A stretch of 64,000 bases of DNA from Methanoregula sp. PtaU1.Bin051. Lineage in GTDB: Archaea > Halobacteriota > Methanomicrobia > Methanomicrobiales > Methanospirillaceae. Position numbers and translations under genes: made by a program. Of this stretch, positions 27,242-35,860 are shown piece after piece (the first letter of the stretch is position 1; each line of letters starts with the position of its first letter). The stretch lies in NCBI GenBank assembly GCA_002067895.1, contig MVRE01000015.1, positions 22,668 to 86,667 on the forward strand, written 5' to 3'. The notes beneath the pieces were generated by a model, which had not been told where the DNA came from, ran no database searches, and worked only from the letters and a program-made list of their open reading frames with translations.

Positions 27242-28129
27242 TTACTTGTAGAACGGCTCGCGTTTTGTGACAGCCTGGATGAAAAGTGCTTCCAGTTCTT
27301 CGCCGCGTTTTCCCCGGATGTCGATGTGGTTGTCCGCCCGGAGCAGGCAGGGCTTGAGCTTACCGTCAGACGTAACCCGCAGGCGGTTGCAGAACCTGCA
27401 GAACTCAGTGTTGTGAAGCGGGCGGACTACTTCCACTTCAGCTCCGTCAAGACAATATTTCTTCCGGTGATGCATCCGCCGGGTCATGATGGTCTTGGAA
27501 CGTTTCTCGAGGTCCCGTTCCAAGACAGCAAGATCCCCGTGTTCCGTACAGCCGGAAAAGTGCATCAGCTCGATCAGCTGCAGGATCAGGTCCCGCCGGC
27601 CCCGTACAAAAGCAAAGAAATCCTCTATTTCACTATCATTGATGCCGGAAAGGACGACCATATTCAGCTTGATCGGCTTCAGACCTACCTCAAGTGCAGC
27701 ATCTATGCCGGCAAGAACTTCAGAGAGCCGGTCACTCCCTGTAATACGTTTATACGTCTCATGATTCAGGCTGTCGAGGCTGACATTTAACCGTATGAGG
27801 CCGGCTTTTTTAAGATCCATTGCTAGGGAAGCGAGCAGGATCCCGTTGGTTGTTATTGAGGATTCCATGCTCTTTGGTACGGAGGAGATGATCTCGGTCA
27901 GGTCCGGGCGCAGCAGAGGCTCGCCCCCGGTGAACTTGACGTGGCGGATCCCGAATTTGTCGGCGATCCGGAGGATCTCCCTGATCTCACCAATGCTCAT
28001 CGAGTCCGCCGGTGAGTGTTCCCCCTCGGCATGGCAGTATATGCAGGAAAGGTTGCAGCGCGGAGTGAGGCTGATGCGCAGGTTGCTCACCGGTCTATTG
28101 TAAGGATCTGTCAGAACCACGTGGATCAC
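27242..28129 (-). CDS. moaA: GTP 3',8-cyclase, molybdopterin synthesis
   Basis: 295 aa radical-SAM enzyme for the first step of molybdopterin/tungstopterin synthesis. N-terminal SAM cluster CNLSCIYC (Cys25, 29, 32) and C-terminal second cluster FCRFCNRLRVTSDGKLKPCL. KFTGGEPLLRPDL and the start YNRPVSNLRISLTPRC are family-typical. In methanogens the cofactor serves formylmethanofuran and formate dehydrogenases. Starts inside the last four bases of rlmE, so translation is coupled. Lacks the terminal GG of bacterial MoaA, as is common in archaea. Confidence 0.94.
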   Translation of the reverse strand: MIHVVLTDPYNRPVSNLRISLTPRCNLSCIYCHAEGEHSPADSMSIGEIREILRIADKFGIRHVKFTGGEPLLRPDLTEIISSVPKSMESSITTNGILLASLAMDLKKAGLIRLNVSLDSLNHETYKRITGSDRLSEVLAGIDAALEVGLKPIKLNMVVLSGINDSEIEDFFAFVRGRRDLILQLIELMHFSGCTEHGDLAVLERDLEKRSKTIMTRRMHHRKKYCLDGAEVEVVRPLHNTEFCRFCNRLRVTSDGKLKPCLLRADNHIDIRGKRGEELEALFIQAVTKREPFYK

Positions 28130-28707
28130 CCGGTAAAGTTTTTTGCAATGATATAGAGCTCAGTACTTCCTTTCCGGGTTGCCTGTGTAACGAAAGTTCT
28201 CACGGAATGAAAATGCCTGCGGGTTTGTAACAGGAGTTCCGGAAAGTCGGATCCCTGGAATGACTTTACGACAAAATTTCCCCCGTACTTCAGTACGCTA
28301 CAGGCAAAGCCTAGCGATTCCTCACCAAGAGCAATAGCTCTCGCCTGGTCATAGCTCTTATGTCCTGAGAGTTTTGGAGAGGCATCACTAAGGACGACAT
28401 TCACAACCCCAAGTGCTGACTTCGCTAACACTTGGATCTCCGGATCTGAAAGATCCCCTTCGATCGACTCTACGCCCTCCATGGGCGGGATTGTATTGAG
28501 ATCAATTCCCAGTACCCTGCCATCAGTGAGTGTACGGGCTACCTGCAACCAGCTGCCCGGGGCCGCACCCAGATCGATTATATTATCTGACCTGCGGATC
28601 ACCTCAAACTGGTGCTGGATCTCGATGAGCTTATACGCAGCACGGGAACGGTATCCCTCCTGTTTTGCCCTGAGATGAACTTTATCCCGTCCCCATTGTG
28701 AACCCAT
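28126..28707 (-). CDS. rlmE: 23S rRNA 2'-O-methyltransferase, RlmE/FtsJ family
   Basis: 193 aa. Methylates the 2'-OH of a uridine in the 23S rRNA A-loop. Family features: RSRAAYKLIEIQ, LGAAPGSWLQVA (SAM site), SDASPKLSGHKSYDQ (catalytic Asp region) and VVKSFQGSDF with the catalytic Lys. Overlaps moaA by four bases. Divergent from pcn. Confidence 0.94.
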   Translation of the reverse strand: MGSQWGRDKVHLRAKQEGYRSRAAYKLIEIQHQFEVIRRSDNIIDLGAAPGSWLQVARTLTDGRVLGIDLNTIPPMEGVESIEGDLSDPEIQVLAKSALGVVNVVLSDASPKLSGHKSYDQARAIALGEESLGFACSVLKYGGNFVVKSFQGSDFPELLLQTRRHFHSVRTFVTQATRKGSTELYIIAKNFTG

Positions 28708-28798
28708 GATAATTACTCCGCATGATCCTTCGGATCCAAAACGCTATAATTAAAGTATGACGATATATTCTATAAGACAGTTTGTCAAGGGGTAAGCG

Positions 28799-29542
28799 AT
28801 GTTAAAAGCAACGATTGATGCAGAGATATTCAGGGAAGCTATCGATGCGATCTCGGCCCTTGTTCCCGAGTGCCGGCTCCATACTACGGACAGTGGTTTT
28901 TCAACACGCGCTGTCGACACAGCAAACGTTGCAATGGTCTCACTCGAATTAAAAAAGGAGGCTTTCGAGTCCTATAAGGCAACAAAAAGCCAGCTGGGTA
29001 TTGATATCTCGAAGATGAAAAATATCTTCAATATGGCAGGCAAGGGAGATCTCATCAGTCTCGAGCTTGGGGATAATGCGCAGAAAATGCAGGTGAGCGT
29101 GCACGGTTATCATTACTCAATCACGCTTCTGGATACGAACACGATACGAAAAGATCCCAATCCACCTACAATCAACCTCCCGGGGAAACTTACGATTGCA
29201 GGGGAGGATCTGAACAATGCTATCAAGGCAGCCGCAGTGATATCGGATAAAATTGCGATGGGCATCAACGCGAAAGACCAGACCTTCTTCATGATTGCCG
29301 AAGGAGATACCGACAACATCCGCAGGGAATTTTCTAAAGACGAACTCAAGTCCCTGTCGGCAAATGAAGCCCGATCGCTCTTCTCCCTTGATTACTTAAA
29401 AGACATGGGCAAAGTTATGAGCAGGGCTCAGGAGGTTGAAGTATTTCTCGGCATGGATCACCCGGTCCGCTTTTCCTTCGATATTGCAAATGGCAACGGC
29501 CATGTCGAGTACCTCCTTGCCCCCAGGATTGAGGCTGACTGA
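28799..29542 (+). CDS. pcn: PCNA sliding clamp
   Basis: 247 aa, full family length. Ring-shaped homotrimer that tethers DNA polymerase, ligase and nucleases to DNA. Recognisable blocks: TTDSGFSTRAVDTANVAMVSLEL near 35-57, LGIDISKMKNIF, the interdomain loop around 115-130, and the C-terminal NGHVEYLLAPRIE. AAGGGGT precedes the ATG. Its stop overlaps the priL start (TGATG), so clamp and primase are co-translated. Confidence 0.96.
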   Translation: MLKATIDAEIFREAIDAISALVPECRLHTTDSGFSTRAVDTANVAMVSLELKKEAFESYKATKSQLGIDISKMKNIFNMAGKGDLISLELGDNAQKMQVSVHGYHYSITLLDTNTIRKDPNPPTINLPGKLTIAGEDLNNAIKAAAVISDKIAMGINAKDQTFFMIAEGDTDNIRREFSKDELKSLSANEARSLFSLDYLKDMGKVMSRAQEVEVFLGMDHPVRFSFDIANGNGHVEYLLAPRIEAD

Positions 29543-30594
29543 TGGTGTATGAACCATCAGGAAAGGAACTTGCCCATTTCCCTTTTTTGAAAAAAGCCAA
29601 TGACCGGATCCGATCACTGCCGCCGGTTGAAACGCTGCTCACCGAAGATCGGGGCGCATTCATCAAACGGCTTGCTGAAGAAAGGATCAGCCAATCTCTC
29701 GCATCGGTAAAAAAGATAAATCCTCATATCGAACATGCTCCTGAAGATGAGATTGCGGGATATATCCTGTCGCGGGTTATAGTCTCCTCTATCGGGGAAA
29801 GGCAGTTACTTGACCGTCTTGTCCGATACGAAGCGGACAGGGCGTATAATTTCCTTAGGAATGAAGATTCTTGGAACTCCAATTTTATAAAAACCGAATC
29901 CGGTTATTCACAACTTTTTTTATATATTGCAAATGAACTGGGAATTCCCATTCAGCAAGGCACGATTCCCATGGTTGATTATGTAGAACTTGTTTCACCG
30001 ATACGTGAGGGCCGGTTCCGGCTTATCAATCGGATGGTAACAAAAGGTCAGGTATATGTTGGGGATGACGAACTATACGATCTCCTGTGTGAGAGAATCC
30101 GCGTAATCCTCCGCAGAGATTTGCCCTATAAAAACGTCCCGAAATCGCTTAATAAGAAGATTGCAGAATCCGCGGAGCAGATTAAGATGCAGCACAAGGA
30201 GATGATGCTGGAGAATTTCGGGGCAGTTGAAGAGACCGCATTCCCTCCCTGTATCCAGGCACTTGTTTCAGCTATCACTTCCGGTGCCAATCTCACGCAC
30301 CCGGGCCGGTTCTCGCTGACGGCATTTCTCCACACGATTGGCATGGATAACAATCATATTGCAGGTCTCTATGCCCGTGCCCCTGACTACGATCCTGAGA
30401 AAACTATGTACCAGGTGGGACACATTACCGGGGGAGGCGGGACGGAGTATACGGCCCCTGCATGTGCGGCGATGAAGACGACCGGGCTGTGTGTGCGGCC
30501 GGATAAACTCTGCGAGACCATAAACCATCCGCTCAGCTATTACCGGAAAAAGAAAAGGCAGAAAAAGCAGGCTTTCCGGGAATCAAAGCCTTGA
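29542..30594 (+). CDS. priL: DNA primase large subunit
   Basis: 350 aa. Partners PriS to make RNA primers. The C-terminal domain holds four conserved cysteines of the 4Fe-4S cluster: PPCIQAL, APACAAMKTTGLC and PDKLCETINHPLSYY. The N-terminal helical part with EDEIAGYILSRVIVSS resembles the family. Starts in the pcn stop codon, an arrangement tying priming to the clamp. PriS is not in this window. Confidence 0.93.
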   Translation: MVYEPSGKELAHFPFLKKANDRIRSLPPVETLLTEDRGAFIKRLAEERISQSLASVKKINPHIEHAPEDEIAGYILSRVIVSSIGERQLLDRLVRYEADRAYNFLRNEDSWNSNFIKTESGYSQLFLYIANELGIPIQQGTIPMVDYVELVSPIREGRFRLINRMVTKGQVYVGDDELYDLLCERIRVILRRDLPYKNVPKSLNKKIAESAEQIKMQHKEMMLENFGAVEETAFPPCIQALVSAITSGANLTHPGRFSLTAFLHTIGMDNNHIAGLYARAPDYDPEKTMYQVGHITGGGGTEYTAPACAAMKTTGLCVRPDKLCETINHPLSYYRKKKRQKKQAFRESKP

Positions 30595-30595
30595 T

Positions 30596-30772
30596 TCAGG
30601 CTATCTGCTTGTTGACAAGATAGCCGGCACCGGATAATGCAAGAACAAAGAGGAATATTGCAGTCACGTATGCGATTCCTGCTTCCATCACCATAGGGAG
30701 CAGGGCAAGGAGTACGAGAAGGAGTGCAAAGCAGGCAAGACCGATGATTACGTCAAGGAGCCGGGTATCCAT
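30596..30772 (-). CDS. Small two-span membrane protein, 58 aa
   Basis: Short ORF convergent with priL, whose stop is one base away. Sequence begins MDTRLLDVIIGLACFALLL; two hydrophobic segments (about 8-25 and 33-52) are separated by PMVMEAG, and the C-terminus ends GAGYLVNKQIA. The strong membrane pattern and use of nearly the whole gap argue it is real. No recognised family and only a weak ribosome binding site. Confidence 0.62.
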   Translation of the reverse strand: MDTRLLDVIIGLACFALLLVLLALLPMVMEAGIAYVTAIFLFVLALSGAGYLVNKQIA

Positions 30773-30910
30773 AGCATAGAATAGTTGGGTGCCTGATCAT
30801 TAAATCATTACTCGCGGAATCTCCACAACAAGGTACCAATTACCGATGAGGCCCCTTGGCAGACGGGCCGAAAGCATGCTTATTTCTGAAATGATCACAC
30901 ATAGTCAGTA

Positions 30911-31453
30911 ATGGCTGGTGTAACATCCGAACGGAATGATGTCATTGTAAAGCTTACCGAAGCTGTAGTTCATCTCGCCCGTGAAACGGATGTGCGCCTT
31001 ATTCCGCCGTCAGAAGGTAATATCGGTTATGCGATCCGGGGTGCCCGGGGCGCCAGCGATATTGCTGCGGTTACCGGAGGATTCGTCACTGACGGAACGT
31101 CAGTACACCGCGGTGGGCCCGTGGCATTCGGTGCGGACGAAGGAATATCCCGTATCATCCTTACAGTTATGAAATTCGATCCTGTAGTCAGGAGTGCTGC
31201 CATAATACGGTATTCTGAAAATATTTATTCGATCCTTTCTGATATGTTCATCGAATGCGAAGAAACGAATCCTGGAAAGTACAAAGGAAGTATCAGTTCA
31301 ATGGACTGGGCTGTTGCTTCCTGTTGTTCGGAGGGAGTGCCCGAAGTCATAGCACTCCATGGGCCGGATACGATGAACCCTCTGATCTGTATGTTTTCTG
31401 AAGAACCGGGGATTCTTGCCAGCAATATTATTATCCTCTCAAACCGTATATAA
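30911..31453 (+). CDS. Stand-alone ThiN-domain protein
   Basis: 180 aa matching the ThiN domain, which in archaea acts as thiamine-phosphate synthase (fused to ThiD) or, fused to a helix-turn-helix, as a thiamine-sensing regulator. Family pattern: RLIPPSEGNIGYAIRGARGASDIAAVTGGF, VAFGADEGISRIILTVMKFDPVVRSAAIIRYSENI. Here the domain stands alone. Whether it is catalytic or accessory cannot be told from sequence. It leads a co-directional run with S17e and dapA. Confidence 0.82.
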   Translation: MAGVTSERNDVIVKLTEAVVHLARETDVRLIPPSEGNIGYAIRGARGASDIAAVTGGFVTDGTSVHRGGPVAFGADEGISRIILTVMKFDPVVRSAAIIRYSENIYSILSDMFIECEETNPGKYKGSISSMDWAVASCCSEGVPEVIALHGPDTMNPLICMFSEEPGILASNIIILSNRI

Positions 31454-31476
31454 TAAGGAAACCAGAAGGAACCTCC

Positions 31477-31668
31477 ATGGGAATCAAGCCATCCTATATC
31501 AAAACCCTCGGTCAAGAAGTCCTTGCAAAGAACCGGGAACGGTTCTCTAACAATTATGACGAGAATAAGCAGGCACTGACGTCCGTTGCATCGATTGAGA
31601 GCAAACGCGTGCGGAACCGCATCGCAGGATTCATCACAAGAAAGATAAATACCAAGAGGCACCAATAA
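31477..31668 (+). CDS. rps17e: 30S ribosomal protein S17e
   Basis: 63 aa, the usual archaeal length. MGIKPSYIKTLG, NRERFSNNYDENK and KRVRNRIAGFITRKI match the family. GGAACCTCC lies directly before the ATG. Located eight bases before dapA, so ribosomal and lysine genes are probably co-transcribed. Confidence 0.95.
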   Translation: MGIKPSYIKTLGQEVLAKNRERFSNNYDENKQALTSVASIESKRVRNRIAGFITRKINTKRHQ

Positions 31669-31675
31669 ACGCTTT

Positions 31676-32632
31676 ATGTTTGAAGGTGTCCTTCCAGCTA
31701 TTATAACCCCTTTTTCGAGAAATTCATCCCAGAGCCTCGACACAAGAGGCCTTGTTGAAAACCTTGAGTATCTTATTTCTGAGGGTATTGATGGGGTTGT
31801 GCCCTGTGGATCGACCGGCGAATCGGCAACACTCTCGTTTGAGGAACACGAGAAGGTAATCGAGCTTACTGTTGATACGGTCAACGGCAGGATACCTGTC
31901 GTAGCCGGTACCGGCTCCAACAACACTGCTGAAGCAGTCCGGCTCACGAAGGCAGCAAAAGATCTTGGGGCGGACGGAGTGCTGGTCATCAGTCCGTATT
32001 ATAACAAACCGAACAAGGCCGGGCTCATCAAGCATTATACGAAACTGGCTGAAATCGGTATACCGGTTATTATGTACAATGTTCCGGGCAGAACCGGGCA
32101 GAACCTTGAACCGGATCTAGTTGCAGAGCTGGCAAAGCACCCCGGTATTGTCGGTATCAAAGAAGCAAGCGGGAATATCAGCCAGATCTCAAGAATCATT
32201 GAAGACACGCAGGACGAAGACTTTGTTGTGATCTCAGGTGACGACAACATGACCCTGCCAATCATGGCACTGGGTGGGGCAGGGGTTATCTCCGTCGCAG
32301 CAAATATCGTGCCAAAACGCATGGTTGCAATGTCCGATGCCCTAAGGAGGGGGGATCTTAAAAAGGCATTGGAGATCCATTATGAGCTCTCACCGTTGTT
32401 CCGCGCGATGTTTATCGATACCAACCCAATCCCGGTAAAAAAGGCGGTCGAACTATGTGGCATGGCAGCAGGACCGGTCCGCCTCCCGCTGGATGAACTG
32501 GATGCAAAGAAGACTGAACAGCTTGCTGCCATGCTGGTATCCGCGGGATTGAAAAAAGCTGGAAGGGGAAAAACGGAACCGGTAAGAAAGAAAGGAATGG
32601 TTAAATCCGCCTCTAAGAAGCGGAGGCGCTGA
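31676..32632 (+). CDS. dapA: 4-hydroxy-tetrahydrodipicolinate synthase
   Basis: 318 aa aldolase condensing pyruvate and aspartate semialdehyde at the entry to lysine synthesis. Seen: GSTGESATLS, TGSNNTAEAVRL, YYNKPNKAGLIKHY, MYNVPGRTGQNL and the Schiff-base lysine in GIKEASGNI. The family norm is ~290 residues; here the last 25 or so form a highly basic tail (KAGRGKTEPVRKKG then SKKRRR) not part of the barrel. Just upstream of dapB. Confidence 0.95.
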   Translation: MFEGVLPAIITPFSRNSSQSLDTRGLVENLEYLISEGIDGVVPCGSTGESATLSFEEHEKVIELTVDTVNGRIPVVAGTGSNNTAEAVRLTKAAKDLGADGVLVISPYYNKPNKAGLIKHYTKLAEIGIPVIMYNVPGRTGQNLEPDLVAELAKHPGIVGIKEASGNISQISRIIEDTQDEDFVVISGDDNMTLPIMALGGAGVISVAANIVPKRMVAMSDALRRGDLKKALEIHYELSPLFRAMFIDTNPIPVKKAVELCGMAAGPVRLPLDELDAKKTEQLAAMLVSAGLKKAGRGKTEPVRKKGMVKSASKKRRR

Positions 32633-32635
32633 TCG

Positions 32636-33403
32636 ATGATCAAGGTGGTCGTCTGCGGCGCGAGCGGGCGCATGGGCCAGACGATCGGGAGAATGGTCTC
32701 TGATTCATCAGACCTGCAACTGGTTGGTGGGGTCGATGTCAGACCATCAACCTTCTTTGGTCAGCCGATCGTCGCTTCCTCAGAGATCGAAGCATTTCTT
32801 GCGGAAAAGAAGCCGGATATTCTGATAGACTTTACGGTAGCAAATGCAGCTGTCGAGAACGTTAAATCTGCCGCACGACATAATATTGCCTGCGTCGTTG
32901 GGACGACTGGTTTCACTCCCGAACAGCGCAAGGTATTGGCAGAAGCGGTTACCGGACACTGTCCTATGGTTATTTCGAGTAATTTCTCTATCGGTGTTAA
33001 TATTTTCTGGGAGATCCTTCGATCAGCAGCACGGATGCTGAAAGAGTATGATATCGAGGTCATCGAAGGGCATCACCGGAACAAGAAGGATGCCCCAAGC
33101 GGGACTGCAAAGACCATCCTCCAGATTCTCGATGAAGAGGCCGGAACCCGCCATAAGATCTATGGCCGGGAAGGTGTGACCGAACGCAAGAACGAGATTG
33201 GTGTCCATGTTATCCGTGGCGGAGATATTGTCGGAGATCATGCTGTTATGTTCTCTAAAAATTTTGAGACGATAACCTTGTCGCACAGAGCATACGACCG
33301 GGCAGTTTTTGCAAGCGGTGTCCTTATTGCGACAAAATGGATTATCGGAAAGAAGCCGGGTATCTATGGTATGGGCGATGTCCTGAATCTTGCGATGAAG
33401 TAA
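32636..33403 (+). CDS. dapB: 4-hydroxy-tetrahydrodipicolinate reductase
   Basis: 255 aa NAD(P)H-dependent second enzyme after DapA. N-terminal Rossmann motif CGASGRMGQTIGRM, VGTTGFTPEQ, the substrate motif EGHHRNKKDAPSGTAK, and the C-terminal block FASGVLIATKWIIGKKPGIYGMGDVLNL. Starts three bases after dapA's stop, in one operon. Confidence 0.96.
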   Translation: MIKVVVCGASGRMGQTIGRMVSDSSDLQLVGGVDVRPSTFFGQPIVASSEIEAFLAEKKPDILIDFTVANAAVENVKSAARHNIACVVGTTGFTPEQRKVLAEAVTGHCPMVISSNFSIGVNIFWEILRSAARMLKEYDIEVIEGHHRNKKDAPSGTAKTILQILDEEAGTRHKIYGREGVTERKNEIGVHVIRGGDIVGDHAVMFSKNFETITLSHRAYDRAVFASGVLIATKWIIGKKPGIYGMGDVLNLAMK

Positions 33404-33468
33404 CCGTCAAGCAATATCGAAACCCTTTTTTTGTATTTTGAGCAACAAGTATGATGGAGTGAACCGTT

Positions 33469-33642
33469 TTGGTTGCTGTCATTGACAAGGAAAAATGTAC
33501 CGGATGTGAAACATGCGTAAACGAGTGTCCTGCGTCAGCAATTTCTATGGAGAATGAGAAAGCAAAGGTTGACAAGGATATGTGTGTTGACTGCCAGACC
33601 TGCGTCGATGTCTGCCCGTCAGAAGCAATTCACATGGAATAA
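33469..33642 (+). CDS. Small 2x[4Fe-4S] ferredoxin, TTG start
   Basis: 57 aa, starting at TTG 33469 with an excellent ribosome binding site, GGAGTGA, six bases upstream. Two classical cluster motifs are present: CTGCETCVNECP and CVDCQTCVDVCP. A small electron carrier of the bacterial-type 8Fe-8S class. It follows dapB by 65 bases; partner enzymes are not evident from context. Missed by rules needing ATG or longer than 60 codons. Confidence 0.9.
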   Translation: MVAVIDKEKCTGCETCVNECPASAISMENEKAKVDKDMCVDCQTCVDVCPSEAIHME

Positions 33643-33683
33643 GAGGAATCCCGAAATATCCATCTTATTTTTCAAAGATATTT

Positions 33684-33701
33684 TATCCTGAAAACAGGAT
33701 A
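33684..33701 (+). terminator. Hairpin after the ferredoxin gene
   Basis: A perfect 7-bp stem, TATCCTG (33684-33690) and CAGGATA (33695-33701), with an AAAA loop, ~40 bases after the ferredoxin stop. It is followed by a moderately T-rich stretch. It could be a terminator or an RNA-stabilising hairpin. Confidence 0.4.
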
Positions 33702-33827
33702 TTAGTCTTTATCCGATAAACAAGATCCAAATCACAAACCTTTTTTCCCTCCTCACCAAATTGAGTCATTACCCCGCATAACAAAGGGATATCCTACAGA
33801 GAGAACGATCCAGGATCTGATAATGCC

Positions 33828-34847
33828 ATGATCAATGTTGGAGTGCTCGGTGCCACAGGTGCGGTTGGCCAGCGGTTTGTTGAACTTCTTGCGGATCATC
33901 CTTGGTTTAACCTCGTCACGCTCGCCGCTTCTGATCGAAGTGCAGGAAAACCATACGGGAAAATAGTCAACTGGCGCCTTGACACGCCATTTCCCGATAA
34001 GATTGCCAAAGTGAAAATTGCTGCTACATCGCCCAAGAGCATGAAAGATGTCGATCTTGTCTTCTCTGCCCTCCCGGCCGAGATCGCGATAGATGTTGAG
34101 CAAGAATTCGCTGACGCAGGCATTGCTGTCTGCAGTAATGCCAGTTCCCATCGTATGGAGCCTGACATCCCGCTTGTTGTCCCGGAAGTCAATCCCGACC
34201 ATCTCGGTCTTATCGATGTCCAGCGAGACAAAGGGCGGGACGGTTTCATCGTCACAAACCCAAACTGTTCGACAATTATGATGGTTACTGCGCTTGCACC
34301 GCTCAGGAAGTTCAAATTCAACGATGTTCGTGTGGCAACAATGCAGGCAATCTCCGGGGCAGGGTTTGCCGGGGTCGCTGCGATGGCGATCTATGACAAT
34401 GTTATCCCTTATATCGGCAAAGAAGAAGAAAAGATGGAGACAGAATCCCTCAAGATCATGGGGACACTGAAGGGGAATCGTGTGGTAGATGCCCCCTTTA
34501 CTGTGAGTGCAAGCTGCCACAGGGTTCCTGTGATTGACGGCCATACCATGGCAATCTGGGTGGATATTAAAGATCCGGTAAGCAAGATCAGAAACGCATA
34601 TCTGGACTACAAGCCCCTGATAAAGGGACTGCCCACACAACCTGCGGAATCGGTTCATTTCTTCGACAATGAACCCGACCGCCCGCAACCGCGGCTTGAC
34701 CGAATGCGGGGCAAGGGAATGACGGTGTCGGTAGGCAGGCTTCGCGAAGGCATCCGGTTTGTAGCCATGGGGCATAATACAATCCGGGGAGCTGCCGGAG
34801 CAAGCGTACTGAATGCAGAACTAATTACCAAGAAAAAGTATCTCTGA
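33828..34847 (+). CDS. asd: Aspartate-semialdehyde dehydrogenase
   Basis: 339 aa, archaeal/fungal-type ASADH reducing aspartyl phosphate to the semialdehyde that feeds DapA and homoserine. NADP fold GATGAVGQRFVELL, catalytic Cys in NPNCSTIMMV, SASCHRVPVIDGHT with the active-site His, and the C-terminal EGIRFVAMGHNTIRGAAG. Upstream of the Alba gene with 20 bases between them. Confidence 0.95.
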   Translation: MINVGVLGATGAVGQRFVELLADHPWFNLVTLAASDRSAGKPYGKIVNWRLDTPFPDKIAKVKIAATSPKSMKDVDLVFSALPAEIAIDVEQEFADAGIAVCSNASSHRMEPDIPLVVPEVNPDHLGLIDVQRDKGRDGFIVTNPNCSTIMMVTALAPLRKFKFNDVRVATMQAISGAGFAGVAAMAIYDNVIPYIGKEEEKMETESLKIMGTLKGNRVVDAPFTVSASCHRVPVIDGHTMAIWVDIKDPVSKIRNAYLDYKPLIKGLPTQPAESVHFFDNEPDRPQPRLDRMRGKGMTVSVGRLREGIRFVAMGHNTIRGAAGASVLNAELITKKKYL

Positions 34848-34870
34848 ACCGATCCTAACGAGGTGTACCA

Positions 34871-35149
34871 ATGGAGCAGAAAGAGAATACAGTGTTCGTT
34901 GGAAACAAGCCGGTCATGAATTACGTGCTTGCAGTGGTAACACAGTTCAATAACGGTGCAAATCAGGTTGCGATCAAGGCAAGAGGCAAGGCAATCTCTA
35001 GAGCGGTTGACACTGCAGAGATCGCCCTGAACCGCTTCCTTGAGGGTGTTGCCAAAAAGGAGATCCTGACCTCAACGGAGATCATCGATACTGACTCCGG
35101 AAAGACCAATGTTTCAAGTATCGAGATTATACTTGTAAACACAAAATAA
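34871..35149 (+). CDS. albA: Alba chromatin/RNA-binding protein
   Basis: 92 aa, the normal length. Dimeric DNA- and RNA-binding protein that compacts archaeal chromatin. [15 protein letters not shown], the nucleic-acid-contacting [20 protein letters not shown] and the C-terminal beta hairpin are family-specific. GAGGTGT lies just upstream of the ATG. Confidence 0.95.
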   Translation: MEQKENTVFVGNKPVMNYVLAVVTQFNNGANQVAIKARGKAISRAVDTAEIALNRFLEGVAKKEILTSTEIIDTDSGKTNVSSIEIILVNTK

Positions 35150-35253
35150 TCGTTTTTCGGATTTGTTTTATACGGGGACTGTGCCCGTTTGGTTAGTACG
35201 GTCATTTTATTTACAGAAACCCTTTAATGGCACGACGACAGATGCAATAAGGC

Positions 35254-35745
35254 ATGCGAACGATTGCTGTCGTTTTCGGGATGATCCTTTTTATCAGCAT
35301 AGTGGCGCATGGAATGGCAGCAAGTGAAGAGAGATACGGTTACATCACGGTACAGGATGTTACGATCAACCTTCAAAACGATTCTGCAATTATCGATGTA
35401 GAATATTCTGTAGACGAAGGAACAAGGATTATCTTTTTTTTATTGGGAAAGCAGGATCTAAAGAACAAGTTGTATCATATCCTTAATTATCCGGAAGCCC
35501 AGGCCCGGAAGATCAACCTGAATGCCGCTGAATTTTATGTTGAAAATGCAGCATATTCGTATGGCAAGGGAATTTACTGGTACCCTTCCCATGAATTTAA
35601 TGTTGTTATCCCCTCCCTGACAATACGTTCCCCTCAGGTCACAAGGACCTTTTCCATGACCAGTTCGTTTCCTGATGGGATCGGGTATTTTGATGATGGA
35701 TCCACTGGAAGATCTCCCCTGTCGCCGCCTTCAGATTCCGGATAA
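35254..35745 (+). CDS. Secreted protein of unknown function
   Basis: 163 aa with an N-terminal signal peptide (hydrophobic 4-20, cut after MAAS). The mature part is a beta-rich domain (YGYITVQDVTINLQNDSAIIDVEYSVDEGTRIIFFLLG) followed by PEAQARKINLNAAEFYVENAAYSYGKGIYW. Similar small extracytoplasmic proteins occur in other Methanomicrobiales, as I recall. No catalytic residues are apparent. Confidence 0.7.
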   Translation: MRTIAVVFGMILFISIVAHGMAASEERYGYITVQDVTINLQNDSAIIDVEYSVDEGTRIIFFLLGKQDLKNKLYHILNYPEAQARKINLNAAEFYVENAAYSYGKGIYWYPSHEFNVVIPSLTIRSPQVTRTFSMTSSFPDGIGYFDDGSTGRSPLSPPSDSG

Positions 35746-35860
35746 AAATCAAAAAAATCGTGAAATCCGGCCTTTAAATACTTTAAAATCGTATGATGCA
35801 TTTATTGTTATCCGGATTGCAGGAATCATATTACCCCCAATCCTGAAAAATATGAAGATA

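Noticed and set aside
33753..34775. 340-aa minus-strand ORF
   Set aside because: Antisense to asd, which has all catalytic motifs; a shadow frame.
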